Shown: positions 10,027 to 17,548 of the stretch, piece by piece
Layout of the letters: each line of letters opens with the position of its first letter
How positions within the stretch are numbered: position 1 is the stretch's first letter
Assembly (NCBI RefSeq): GCF_006439335.1
Contig: NZ_SAWY01000009.1
Coordinates: 124,001-188,000 of the forward strand
Length of the DNA stretch: 64,000 bases
Source of the DNA: Litorilituus lipolyticus
GTDB taxonomy: Bacteria > Pseudomonadota > Gammaproteobacteria > Enterobacterales > Alteromonadaceae
Direction of reading: 5' to 3'
Notes under the pieces: generated by a model
Told to the model about the DNA's origin: nothing
The model's database searches: none
What the model saw: the letters and a program-made list of their open reading frames with translations, nothing else
Position numbers and translations under genes: made by a program

Positions 10027-11250
10027 ATGCGCGTATCTACATCACAATTTTATCACCAAAGCAGCTTAAACATGATGAACAAGAGTTCTGAAGTTAATGA
10101 GCAAACCGCGTATATATCAAGTGGAAAGCGTGTATTGACAGCCAAAGATGATGCTGTTGCCTTTGGTAGTTTATCTGGCTACAAAGAAGGTATCAGTCGT
10201 ATTGAGCAGTACAATCGGAATATTACCCAAAGTAAAAATCATAATGCGTTAACTGAAACGTCTTTCTCATTGGTACAAGAGACATTATTACAAGCAAAGC
10301 AGCGCTTCATTCAAGCAAATAATAGCGCATTAACTGACGAAGATAGATTATCAATTGCCGAGCAAATGAAACAATACTTGTCTCAAGTACTAGATATCGC
10401 TAACAGTAAAGATGAAACTGGCGGTTATATTTTCTCAGGTTATCAAATAGACACGCAACCTTTTGCTATCCAAGTAGATAATTCGGTGACCTACCAAGGA
10501 GATAGTGGCGTTAATGAATTATCTATTAGCAATAACGTATTTGTTGACATAAATATGCCTGGGGATAGTGCGTTTGAAAAAATAGATAATGTTATCGGAG
10601 ATTTTAGTCCAAGTTATAATAACAATGTTGGCGGGGCTACGGTGTCTAATGCTGTCATTGCTAATCGAGGCACATATGATACCGCCACTTTTCCGCCAGG
10701 TTATACTTTAGATTTTACCGATGCAGATACAAATGGACAGTTAGAAGTTGTTATTACTGATTCAACGGCAGGTGCGGTGACAACAATAGATCCTTTTGTC
10801 CCTGGTCAAGCATTTAGTTTTATTGGTGTCGAAGTCACTATTGATGGTATGCCAGAGATTGGCGATCAAATCGTTTTAAATGAAGATAATAAAGTTAGTG
10901 TTTTTGAGACACTTAAAGCGGCAATCGACTGGTTAGAGGTAGGTGGCAGTGCGGCAAATACTAGCCAACATGAAGTGGATTACGGTCATATATTAAGCCA
11001 GCTTAATGAAGCAGCAAGCCATATTTCTGCCCAACAAGGTAAAGCCGGTATTAATTTACAGCTTATAGAGAGTCAAGAAAGCAGACATTTAGATAGCAAC
11101 CTGTCATTAGAGCAAGGTCGTTCATCAATCGAAGATTTAGATTTCTATAAAGCAACCACACGTTTAGAGCAGTCGGAAGTTGCCCTACAAGCGGCGCAGC
11201 TGACTTTTTCTAAAGTTCAAGGTTTGTCACTACTCAATTACATTCGATAA
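10027..11250 (+). CDS. flgL: Flagellar hook-associated protein 3, FlgL
   Basis: FlgL is the second junction protein and is flagellin-like at both ends. The 407-residue product starts MRVSTSQFYHQSSLNMMNKS and has SSGKRVLTAKDDAVAFGSLS (about 31-50) and a C-terminal helix EQSEVALQAAQLTFSKVQ that ends in LLNYIR, as in FlgL. It is co-transcribed with flgK (AAGGAG immediately upstream of the start) and precedes the flagellin cluster. Confidence 0.95.
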   Translation: MRVSTSQFYHQSSLNMMNKSSEVNEQTAYISSGKRVLTAKDDAVAFGSLSGYKEGISRIEQYNRNITQSKNHNALTETSFSLVQETLLQAKQRFIQANNSALTDEDRLSIAEQMKQYLSQVLDIANSKDETGGYIFSGYQIDTQPFAIQVDNSVTYQGDSGVNELSISNNVFVDINMPGDSAFEKIDNVIGDFSPSYNNNVGGATVSNAVIANRGTYDTATFPPGYTLDFTDADTNGQLEVVITDSTAGAVTTIDPFVPGQAFSFIGVEVTIDGMPEIGDQIVLNEDNKVSVFETLKAAIDWLEVGGSAANTSQHEVDYGHILSQLNEAASHISAQQGKAGINLQLIESQESRHLDSNLSLEQGRSSIEDLDFYKATTRLEQSEVALQAAQLTFSKVQGLSLLNYIR

Positions 11251-11271
11251 TTTTTTAATCAATTTTAAAGT

Positions 11272-11286
11272 TGGTACAGCAATTGC
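11272..11286 (+). promoter_or_regulatory. Sigma-54 promoter for flagellin 1
   Basis: TGGTACAGCAATTGC has GG and GC separated by 10 nt and the TTGC -12 box. Transcription would start near 11298, about 76 nt before the flagellin ATG. A sigma-54-dependent lead flagellin with sigma-28-dependent siblings is the known arrangement for flaA of Vibrio cholerae. Confidence 0.82.
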
Positions 11287-11373
11287 TTTTATGTTCGTAG
11301 TGACGGTATAGCGAACAATCAAGAGAAGTTTGCGTTGTATCTTTCTTAAACCATTTAAACTCAGGGGTAAATT

Positions 11374-12339
11374 ATGCCTTTATATGTAAATAGTAATATC
11401 AGTTCATTAAATGCACAGCGCCAGTTGAGCAAATCTGGTGGTGATTTAGATACGGCCTTTCAGCGTTTATCATCAGGCTTACGAATCAATAGTGCAAAAG
11501 ATGATGCGGCGGGTCTACAAATATCTGACCGTTTGCAATCTCAAATTCTAGGTTTAAACCAAGGTAATCGAAATGCGAATGATGGCATTTCATTAGCGCA
11601 AACCGCTGAAGGTGCGATGGAAGAAATGACCAGCATGTTTCAGCGTGTCAGAACATTGGCACAACAATCAGCTAACGGTTCAAATACCGATGAAGATAGA
11701 TTGGCGCTACAAGAAGAAATTCGTTCATTAATGGCAGAAGTAAACCGTGTAGCCTCCGATACGACTTTTGGTGGCCAAAACTTACTTGATGGTAGCTATA
11801 ATGCTAGTTTCCAGGTTGGTGCTGATGCCGTACAGGTGGTTGGCTTTAGTATGAAGGATGTTGGCGGTACTGTTAACTCTCTTAGTGCCGAAGGTGGCTT
11901 TACCTTATCGGGTATCGCAAGTATCGCTAGTGCAGTAGCTGGTGAAGCATTATCTGTTCTAGCAGCAGGTACAAGTGTTATCACAGGTGCTGCGCAAGGT
12001 GCTGGTAGCTTTGCTACAGAGTTTAGAGCTGCCACTATCAGTGTGTCGAGTCAGGAAAATGCCCAGTTTGTGCTAGCAGGTATGGATTCACTCATTGCAG
12101 TTGTAGATAAAAAACGTGCCGAGCTTGGTGCGGTGCAAAACAGGTTTGAATCAACGATTCGAAATCAATCTAATATTTCAGAAAACTTATCAGCAGCAAA
12201 ATCACGTATTAAAGATGCTGATTTTGCAAAAGAAACTGCAACATTAACCAGAGCACAAATTTTACAACAAGCTAGCCAAACGATTCTTTCACAAGCGAAT
12301 CAAAGACCGCAAGCAGCATTAAGTTTATTACAAGGTTAA
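11374..12339 (+). CDS. Flagellin 1 (sigma-54-driven major or core flagellin)
   Basis: This is a filament subunit of 321 residues. The D0/D1 N-terminal region has NSNISSLNAQRQL and FQRLSSGLRINSAKDDAAGL. The C-terminal D1/D0 region has VQNRFESTIRNQSNISENL, AAKSRIKDADFAKETA and the terminal SQANQRPQAALSLLQG. The central region is short, so the outer D2/D3 domains are largely absent. It differs from flagellins 2, 3 and 5 in the centre (SLSAEGG region) and in its promoter class, and it is the first of five tandem flagellin genes. Its transcript ends at the hairpin at 12372-12406. Confidence 0.95.
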   Translation: MPLYVNSNISSLNAQRQLSKSGGDLDTAFQRLSSGLRINSAKDDAAGLQISDRLQSQILGLNQGNRNANDGISLAQTAEGAMEEMTSMFQRVRTLAQQSANGSNTDEDRLALQEEIRSLMAEVNRVASDTTFGGQNLLDGSYNASFQVGADAVQVVGFSMKDVGGTVNSLSAEGGFTLSGIASIASAVAGEALSVLAAGTSVITGAAQGAGSFATEFRAATISVSSQENAQFVLAGMDSLIAVVDKKRAELGAVQNRFESTIRNQSNISENLSAAKSRIKDADFAKETATLTRAQILQQASQTILSQANQRPQAALSLLQG

Positions 12340-12371
12340 TTTTCTCAGTATTTATTAACTTTTAACTTATT

Positions 12372-12406
12372 AAGCTCAACTAAGCTTTACTTAGTTGAGC
12401 TTTTTT
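12372..12406 (+). terminator. Rho-independent terminator after flagellin 1
   Basis: A perfect 13-bp inverted repeat AAGCTCAACTAAG (12372-12384) / CTTAGTTGAGCTT (12390-12402) with a 5-nt loop is followed by a T run to 12406. It sits 32 bp after the flagellin stop and just before the hexamer array. Confidence 0.9.
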
Positions 12407-12419
12407 GTTTTTATCTGGC

Positions 12420-12509
12420 AAACCCAAACCCAAACCCAAACCCAAACCCAAACCCAAACCCAAACCCAAACCCAAACCCAAACCCAAACCCAAACCCAAA
12501 CCCAAACCC
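12420..12509. repeat. Hexanucleotide tandem array, AAACCC x 15
   Basis: Fifteen uninterrupted, perfect copies of AAACCC run from 12420 to 12509. The minus strand is therefore (GGGTTT)15, with many G3 tracts separated by 3-nt loops, the geometry of a G-quadruplex-forming, telomere-like sequence. It is intergenic, between the flagellin 1 terminator and the flagellin 2 promoter. Perfect short tandem arrays of this kind usually vary in copy number by replication slippage. Confidence 0.97.
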
Positions 12510-12650
12510 AAAAACTAATTATTTGTCCATAATACAGGGCTGTTATTCTTTAAAAGTGAAATGTATTTGTTTGAGTTTAATTTTAAGTTATTGAATTTTA
12601 GTGTTTTTATTGTTGTTTTTGCTTTTTATTCAAAAAAATAAAAAAAAGTC

Positions 12651-12677
12651 TCAAGTTAATTTATTTTTATCCGATAA
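12651..12677 (+). promoter_or_regulatory. Sigma-28 (FliA) promoter for flagellin 2
   Basis: TCAAGTTA-N11-TCCGATAA (-35 at 12651-12658, -10 at 12670-12677) matches the flagellar sigma-28 consensus TAAAGTTT/TCAAGTTT-N11-GCCGATAA closely and has the correct spacer. It implies an unusually long untranslated leader of about 220 nt before the ATG at 12906. Confidence 0.8.
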
Positions 12678-12756
12678 AGTGTGTGTACAAAGGAATTATA
12701 TATTTTTTTGTCATGTCACTTCTTTTCTAGGGGTAGGAAAAAATTGGCATATAGAG

Positions 12757-12801
12757 TTAACTGGTATGCGCGGAGCAATCGCCAAGTTAGTACTCATTAA
12801 T
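12757..12801 (+). repeat. Flagellin leader element, copy 1
   Basis: A 19-nt block TTAACTGGTATGCGCGGAG (12757-12775) and a 13-nt block AGTACTCATTAAT (12789-12801) are repeated exactly at 14088-14106 and 14122-14134 in the next flagellin spacer, with different sequence and a slightly different spacing between the blocks. This copy lies inside the predicted sigma-28 transcript leader. Confidence 0.75.
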
Positions 12802-12905
12802 CTGAGTGATGTTATTACTGCAATAATTTTGACAAAGCAGTAACAGCAAATTGTTAACGGTTCAATGAAGCCGTTGAACCAACAAAGATTATTGAGGATA
12901 CCATT

Positions 12906-13868
12906 ATGGCTTTATATGTTAATACTAACGTCAGTTCACTAAATGCACAGCGCCAATTAACCAATACTGGCGGCAAGTTAGACACTTCATTCCAACGTTT
13001 ATCATCAGGTTTACGCATTAACAGCGCTAAAGATGATGCGGCAGGTCTACAAATTTCTGATAGATTAGAATCTCAAATCCAAGGTCTTAATCAAGGTAAT
13101 CGTAATGCTAATGATGGTATTTCTCTAGCACAAACTGCTGAAGGTGCGATGGACGAATTAACGTCAATGTTCCAACGCGTAAGAACGTTAGCGCAACAAT
13201 CAGCTAACGGTTCAAATACTGATGAAGATAGGTTAGCTATTCAAGAAGAGATCCGCTCGTTAATGGCTGAGGTTAATCGTGTAGCTACAGATACTACTTT
13301 TGGTGGTCAAAACTTGCTTGATGGTACTTACAATGCCAGCTTCCAAGTGGGTGCAGATGCAGTACAAACCATTGGTTTTAGTATGAAGGATGTTGGTGGT
13401 ACGGTTAACGGTACATTAAGCGTTAATGGTGGTTTTACCCTTTCAGGTGTAGCAAGCATAGCGAGTATGGTAACCGGTGATACCTTATCAGCGCTTTCTG
13501 ATGGTGTTTCTGCTATTTCAGGTGCTGCTAACGATGCCACTTTCGCTGCAGCCTTTATTGCCACTGCTATTAGTGTATCTTCTCAAGGTAACGCACAAGA
13601 AATATTAGCGGGAATGGACTCGTTAATTGCCGTTGTTGATAAAAAACGTGCAGAGCTTGGTGCGGTGCAAAACCGTTTTCAATCAACGATACGAAATCAA
13701 TCAAACATCTCTGAAAACTTATCCGCTGCGAAGTCGCGTATTAAAGATGCTGATTTCGCTGCAGAGACGGCTTCATTGACCCGTAATCAAATCTTGCAAC
13801 AAGCAAGTCAAACGATTCTTAGTCAAGCGAACCAACGTCCACAAGCCGCATTAAGTTTACTAGGTTAA
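12906..13868 (+). CDS. Flagellin 2
   Basis: This 320-residue flagellin has the canonical D0/D1 ends (NTNVSSLNAQRQL, FQRLSSGLRINSAKDDAAGL; SQANQRPQAALSLLG) and a short centre containing GVSAISGAANDATFAAAF. It is very close to flagellins 3 and 5 at the protein level but diverged at many synonymous positions. The start follows TTGAGGATACC. It is driven by a sigma-28 site about 220 nt upstream. Its last coding stretch shares a 56-nt identical block with flagellin 3 (13782-13837 versus 15222-15277). Confidence 0.95.
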   Translation: MALYVNTNVSSLNAQRQLTNTGGKLDTSFQRLSSGLRINSAKDDAAGLQISDRLESQIQGLNQGNRNANDGISLAQTAEGAMDELTSMFQRVRTLAQQSANGSNTDEDRLAIQEEIRSLMAEVNRVATDTTFGGQNLLDGTYNASFQVGADAVQTIGFSMKDVGGTVNGTLSVNGGFTLSGVASIASMVTGDTLSALSDGVSAISGAANDATFAAAFIATAISVSSQGNAQEILAGMDSLIAVVDKKRAELGAVQNRFQSTIRNQSNISENLSAAKSRIKDADFAAETASLTRNQILQQASQTILSQANQRPQAALSLLG

Positions 13869-14039
13869 TGAAAAAACTTAATCGGTTAGTTTAATCGTCC
13901 TATAGGCAGGGCAAATATTCCTCAGTAGCGGCAAGGTGTTGCCGCTCAGCATCAAAGCCAATGCATGCATCGGTTATAGAGGAGTAGTGTGCTTGAAATA
14001 TAGGGTTTTGAAAGATATTCACAGCTTTAGTGTGGAGGC

Positions 14040-14074
14040 GCGCCCTTAACGAACGGGGTAGTAGTTAAGGGCGC
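14040..14074 (+). repeat. GC-rich 11-bp hairpin upstream of flagellin 3
   Basis: Perfect inverted repeat GCGCCCTTAAC (14040-14050) / GTTAAGGGCGC (14064-14074) with a 13-nt loop containing a GGGG run. There is no T run after it, so it is not a standard terminator. It is much more GC-rich than its surroundings. Confidence 0.75.
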
Positions 14075-14087
14075 ACATTAATGAAAA

Positions 14088-14134
14088 TTAACTGGTATGC
14101 GCGGAGGCTGCAAAGCAATTAAGTACTCATTAAT
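14088..14134 (+). repeat. Flagellin leader element, copy 2
   Basis: Second copy of the element described at 12757-12801: the same 19-nt block at 14088-14106 and the same 13-nt block at 14122-14134. Here the element is also bracketed by ATTAATGA (14078-14085) and TCATTAAT (14127-14134), which are inverted repeats of each other. Confidence 0.75.
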
Positions 14135-14345
14135 AGCGAGCTATGTTTAGCAAGCTAATAAGAGTAAAGCTAATAACGTGCCAACTTTTTTTTGACACTT
14201 TATTTAGTACTAGGTTAATTAAGAATTATTGAAAAATAAAAGTAGTCGTTATTTGTAAGTGGTTTGAATATAAGGTTTTTATAAGATTTTTATCGCATTC
14301 AAATAACAATTTTATAACGTATAACGTTAACCAAAGGAGGCCATT

Positions 14346-15308
14346 ATGGCTTTATATGTAAATACCAATGTCAGTTCATTGAATGCTCAGCGTCAATTAA
14401 CCAATACTGGCAGTAAATTAGATACGTCTTTTCAACGTTTATCTTCTGGTTTAAGAATTAATAGTGCTAAAGATGATGCTGCTGGTTTGCAGATTTCTGA
14501 TCGCCTTCAATCACAAATTAATGGTTTGAACCAAGGTAACCGAAATGCAAATGATGGCATTTCACTCGCGCAAACTGCTGAAGGTGCTATGGATGAAATG
14601 ACTTCCATGTTTCAGCGTGTAAGAACACTAGCGCAACAATCTTCAAATGGTTCAAATACTGATGAAGACAGGTTAGCTATTCAGGAAGAGATCCGTTCAT
14701 TGATGGCAGAAGTCAATCGTGTTGCTTCTGATACGACTTTTGGTGGTCAAAACCTTCTTGATGGCACTTATGATGCTAGTTTCCAAGTAGGTGCTGATGC
14801 TGTGCAAACTATCGGTTTTAGCATGAAGAATGTTGGCGGTACTGTAAACGGTACAATGACAACAAATGGTGGTTTTACTTTATCAGGGATTGCTAGTGTA
14901 GCGAGTATGGTAACAGGAACTACGCTTTCGGCTTTATCAGATGGTGTATCAGCAATTTCTGGTGCAGCGAATGATGCTACCTTTGCCGCAGCTTTCATTG
15001 CAACAGCTATAAGTGTTTCATCACAAGGTAATGCTCAAGAAGTCCTTGCGGGTATGGATTCACTTATTGCCGTAGTTGATAAGAAACGCGCAGAGTTAGG
15101 TGCGGTACAAAACCGTTTCCAATCAACGATTCGTAACCAATCTAACATTGCTGAAAACCTTTCTGCTGCGAAATCACGTATTAAGGATGCCGACTTTGCT
15201 GCTGAAACAGCTTCATTGACACGTAATCAAATCTTGCAACAAGCAAGTCAAACGATTCTTAGTCAAGCGAACCAACGACCACAAGCTGCATTGAGCTTAT
15301 TAGGTTAA
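14346..15308 (+). CDS. Flagellin 3
   Basis: This 320-residue flagellin has the complete N- and C-terminal filament helices (NTNVSSLNAQRQL; SQANQRPQAALSLLG) and a short central domain like flagellins 2 and 5. A strong AAAGGAGG ribosome-binding site precedes the ATG. Flagellin 4 starts 25 bp after its stop, so the two are probably on one transcript. Its promoter is unclear. Confidence 0.95.
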   Translation: MALYVNTNVSSLNAQRQLTNTGSKLDTSFQRLSSGLRINSAKDDAAGLQISDRLQSQINGLNQGNRNANDGISLAQTAEGAMDEMTSMFQRVRTLAQQSSNGSNTDEDRLAIQEEIRSLMAEVNRVASDTTFGGQNLLDGTYDASFQVGADAVQTIGFSMKNVGGTVNGTMTTNGGFTLSGIASVASMVTGTTLSALSDGVSAISGAANDATFAAAFIATAISVSSQGNAQEVLAGMDSLIAVVDKKRAELGAVQNRFQSTIRNQSNIAENLSAAKSRIKDADFAAETASLTRNQILQQASQTILSQANQRPQAALSLLG

Positions 15309-15333
15309 TACTGAGGTTTAGTGGGGGTATATT

Positions 15334-16305
15334 ATGGCTCTCTATGTAAACACCAATATCAGTAGCCTATTTTCTCAACGGAAAATGGCAGGCGCTATAA
15401 ACGAAATGGATGTGAGTTTTAAGCGCTTGTCTACTGGCATAAGGATTAACAGTGCAGTTGATGATGTAGCAGGTTTGCAAATAGTAAACCGGCTTGCATC
15501 ACAAGTACTTGGATTGAATCAGGGCAATAGAAATGCTAATGATGGCATTTCTTTGACTCAATCAATTGAAGGTGCGATGGAAGAAGTTTCTACCATGTTG
15601 CGCAGGGTAAGAACTTTAGCATCACAAGCCTCTAATGGAACAAACTCAGGTAGTGATCGACTAGCTTTACAAGAGGAGGTAAGAGCGCTATCGGCTGAAG
15701 TTAACCGCATTGCAACGGATACAACCTTTGCCAAGAGTAAAATTCTTGATGGAAGTTTTTCAACCACCATTCAAGTGGGATCAGATGCAATGCAAGTTGT
15801 GTCATTTAATATGAAGTCAGTTGGAGGAAGTGCTGCCGTTAATAGTTTAACGGTAAATGGGGGATTTACCCTTTCAGGTATTGCTAGTGTTGCCAGTGAA
15901 ATTAATAACCAAGGGCTTACCTCACTTGCGGCAGGTATTTCAAATATTTCAGGGGTTGCCATTGGTGTTAATGATGATTTCGCAACTAAATTTAGAGCAA
16001 GCTCCATAAGTATCTCTAGTACCACTAATGCGCAGTTTGTTTTAGCTGGAGTCGATTCGCTAATTGCCGTTGTGAATAAAAAAAGAGCAGAGCTGGGTGC
16101 TGTGCAAAACAGATTTCAATCAACGGTTCGAAATCAATCCAATACCAGTGAAAACTTATCAGCAGCTAAATCGAGAATTCAAGATGCAGATTTTGCGGCA
16201 GAGACGGCAAAATTGACAAAATTCCAAATATTACAGCAAGCAAGTAGTAGTATTTTATTGCAAGCCAATCAAAGGCCACAACTGGCTTTGAGCTTACTTA
16301 ACTAA
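15334..16305 (+). CDS. Divergent flagellin 4
   Basis: This 323-residue flagellin paralogue is clearly more diverged than the other four. The N-terminus reads NTNISSLFSQRKM instead of NTNVSSLNAQRQL, and the usually invariant LSSGLRINSAKDDAAGLQI region is LSTGIRINSAVDDVAGLQI. The C-terminus ends LQANQRPQLALSLLN. All D0/D1 helices remain and there is no frameshift, so it is probably functional as a minor or specialised subunit. It has a GGGGGT ribosome-binding site and no room for its own promoter behind flagellin 3. Confidence 0.93.
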   Translation: MALYVNTNISSLFSQRKMAGAINEMDVSFKRLSTGIRINSAVDDVAGLQIVNRLASQVLGLNQGNRNANDGISLTQSIEGAMEEVSTMLRRVRTLASQASNGTNSGSDRLALQEEVRALSAEVNRIATDTTFAKSKILDGSFSTTIQVGSDAMQVVSFNMKSVGGSAAVNSLTVNGGFTLSGIASVASEINNQGLTSLAAGISNISGVAIGVNDDFATKFRASSISISSTTNAQFVLAGVDSLIAVVNKKRAELGAVQNRFQSTVRNQSNTSENLSAAKSRIQDADFAAETAKLTKFQILQQASSSILLQANQRPQLALSLLN

Positions 16306-16346
16306 AGTGAATTATGAAGAAATATAAAAATAATTTAAAAAAGTGT

Positions 16347-16373
16347 TAAAGCTATTTTAAAGTGGGTCGATAG
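16347..16373 (+). promoter_or_regulatory. Sigma-28 (FliA) promoter for flagellin 5
   Basis: TAAAGCTA-N11-GTCGATAG (-35 at 16347-16354, -10 at 16366-16373) fits the sigma-28 consensus with the correct 11-nt spacer. The leader to the ATG at 16467 would be about 85 nt and contains the inverted repeat TTGGTA-GGGG-TACCAA at 16416-16431. Confidence 0.8.
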
Positions 16374-16466
16374 AGTGTCTAGGAAACTTAAATCAGTTCC
16401 CAAAGCTTTTTAATCTTGGTAGGGGTACCAAATTACTAAGTCGAATTTAAAATATGCGGAGGCTCT

Positions 16467-17429
16467 ATGGCTATTTATGTAAATACTAATGTCAGTTCAT
16501 TGAACGCACAGCGTCAATTAAACCAAACTGGCAGCGCACTTGATACATCATTCCAACGTTTATCGTCAGGCTTGCGCATTAACAGCGCAAAAGATGATGC
16601 TGCTGGACTTCAAATCTCAAACCGTCTTAGTTCTCAAATTAACGGTTTAAACCAAGGTAACCGAAATGCAAACGATGGTATTTCTTTAGCACAAACTGCT
16701 GAAGGTGCTATGGATGAAATGACATCTATGTTCCAACGTGTCAGAACTTTGGCGCAACAATCTTCAAATGGTTCAAATACAGATGAAGATAGATTAGCGA
16801 TTCAAGAAGAGATTCGTTCACTAATGTCTGAAGTTAACCGTGTTGCATCAGATACAACTTTTGGTGGTCAAAATCTTCTTGACGGTACTTATGATGCTAG
16901 CTTCCAAGTAGGTGCTGATGCGGTTCAAACTATCGGTTTCAGTATGAAAGATGTTGGTGGTACGGTTAACGGTACTCTATCTGTGAATGGTGGTTTTACT
17001 TTATCAGGTATAGCTAGCATAGCGAGTATGGTAACGGGTAATACATTATCTGGTCTTGCTGATGGTGTTTCTGCTATCTCAGGTGCAGCCAATGATGCTA
17101 CTTTCGCAGCAGCCTTTATTGCAACGGCTATTAGTGTTTCATCGCAAGGTAATTCACAAGAAGTTTTAGCAGGTATGGATGCCTTAATTGCAGTAGTTGA
17201 TAAGAAACGTGCAGAATTAGGTGCGGTTCAAAACCGTTTCCAATCTACCATTCGTAACCAATCAAATATTTCTGAGAATTTATCAGCTGCGAAATCTCGA
17301 GTAAAAGATGCTGATTTTGCTGCAGAAACGGCTGCGTTAACTCGTAACCAAATCTTGCAACAAGCAAGTACTTCAATTTTAAGTCAAGCTAACCAAAGAC
17401 CACAAATGGCCTTATCATTATTAGGCTAG
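16467..17429 (+). CDS. Flagellin 5
   Basis: This is a 320-residue flagellin with standard D0/D1 ends (NTNVSSLNAQRQL; SQANQRPQMALSLLG) and the short centre shared with flagellins 2 and 3. A GCGGAGG ribosome-binding site lies before the ATG. It has its own sigma-28 promoter (16347-16373) and a rho-independent terminator (17454-17487), so it is a single-gene unit and probably highly expressed. Confidence 0.95.
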   Translation: MAIYVNTNVSSLNAQRQLNQTGSALDTSFQRLSSGLRINSAKDDAAGLQISNRLSSQINGLNQGNRNANDGISLAQTAEGAMDEMTSMFQRVRTLAQQSSNGSNTDEDRLAIQEEIRSLMSEVNRVASDTTFGGQNLLDGTYDASFQVGADAVQTIGFSMKDVGGTVNGTLSVNGGFTLSGIASIASMVTGNTLSGLADGVSAISGAANDATFAAAFIATAISVSSQGNSQEVLAGMDALIAVVDKKRAELGAVQNRFQSTIRNQSNISENLSAAKSRVKDADFAAETAALTRNQILQQASTSILSQANQRPQMALSLLG

Positions 17430-17453
17430 TCAAAGGTAAGCGACTATAGAATC

Positions 17454-17487
17454 AACTTGGGAGGTAGGAATCGCTTCCCAAGTTTTT
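17454..17487 (+). terminator. Rho-independent terminator after flagellin 5
   Basis: AACTTGGGA (17454-17462) pairs with TCCCAAGTT (17476-17484) and is followed by further T residues to 17487. It lies 25 bp after the flagellin 5 stop and just before the flaG promoter. Confidence 0.85.
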
Positions 17488-17505
17488 AGCATTCTTTTAA
17501 ATTAG

Positions 17506-17520
17506 TGGCTTAATATTTGC
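17506..17520 (+). promoter_or_regulatory. Sigma-54 promoter for flaG-fliD-fliS
   Basis: TGGCTTAATATTTGC has the GG-N10-GC geometry and the TTGC -12 box. Transcription would start near 17532, only 17 nt before the flaG ATG at 17549. Confidence 0.82.
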
Positions 17521-17548
17521 TAGTTTTTGCGAAGGAGTAGGAGGTATT

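Larger units (their letters stand above)
12340..12905. other. 566-bp flagellin 1-2 spacer: terminator, hexamer array, promoter, structured leader
   Basis: No convincing gene lies here; an 80-codon open frame at 12601-12843 is low-complexity and overlaps a promoter. In order, the spacer holds the flagellin 1 terminator, the AAACCC array (12420-12509), a sigma-28 promoter (12651-12677), a 45-bp element shared with the next spacer (12757-12801), and an inverted repeat GGTTCAA (12859-12865) / TTGAACC (12874-12880). The latter could alternatively pair as AACGG/CCGTT just before the flagellin 2 ribosome-binding site. Confidence 0.7.
13869..14345. other. 477-bp flagellin 2-3 spacer with hairpins and leader element
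   Basis: No gene was found. Visible structure comprises a GC-rich 8-bp hairpin AGCGGCAA/TTGCCGCT with a GGTG loop (13927-13946); an 11-bp perfect hairpin GCGCCCTTAAC/GTTAAGGGCGC (14040-14074); and the second copy of the shared flagellin leader element (14088-14134). There is also a TTGACA with AT-rich sequence 17 nt downstream (from about 14193) that could be a sigma-70 promoter. I found no site with correct sigma-54 or sigma-28 spacing for flagellin 3. Confidence 0.6.

Noticed and set aside
11796-12035. Antisense open frames at the same place in several flagellins (also near 13328 and 14768)
   Set aside because: They recur only because the flagellin coding sequences are similar. They have no ribosome-binding sites and no recognisable protein features.
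12420-12509. CRISPR array
   Set aside because: The units are 6-bp perfect tandem repeats without spacers and there are no cas genes.
12601-12843. 80-codon open frame between flagellins 1 and 2
   Set aside because: It is low complexity (Leu/Phe/Lys runs) and overlaps a good sigma-28 promoter and the repeated leader element. It has no ribosome-binding site.
13926-13947. Sigma-54 promoter for flagellin 3 (CGGCAAGGTGTTGC)
   Set aside because: The spacing is one base short and the sequence is better explained as a perfect hairpin.
14040-14074. Integron attC-like site (inverted CTTAAC/GTTAAG cores)
   Set aside because: The core bases do not fit the RYYYAAC/GTTRRRY rule and there is no cassette gene or integrase nearby.
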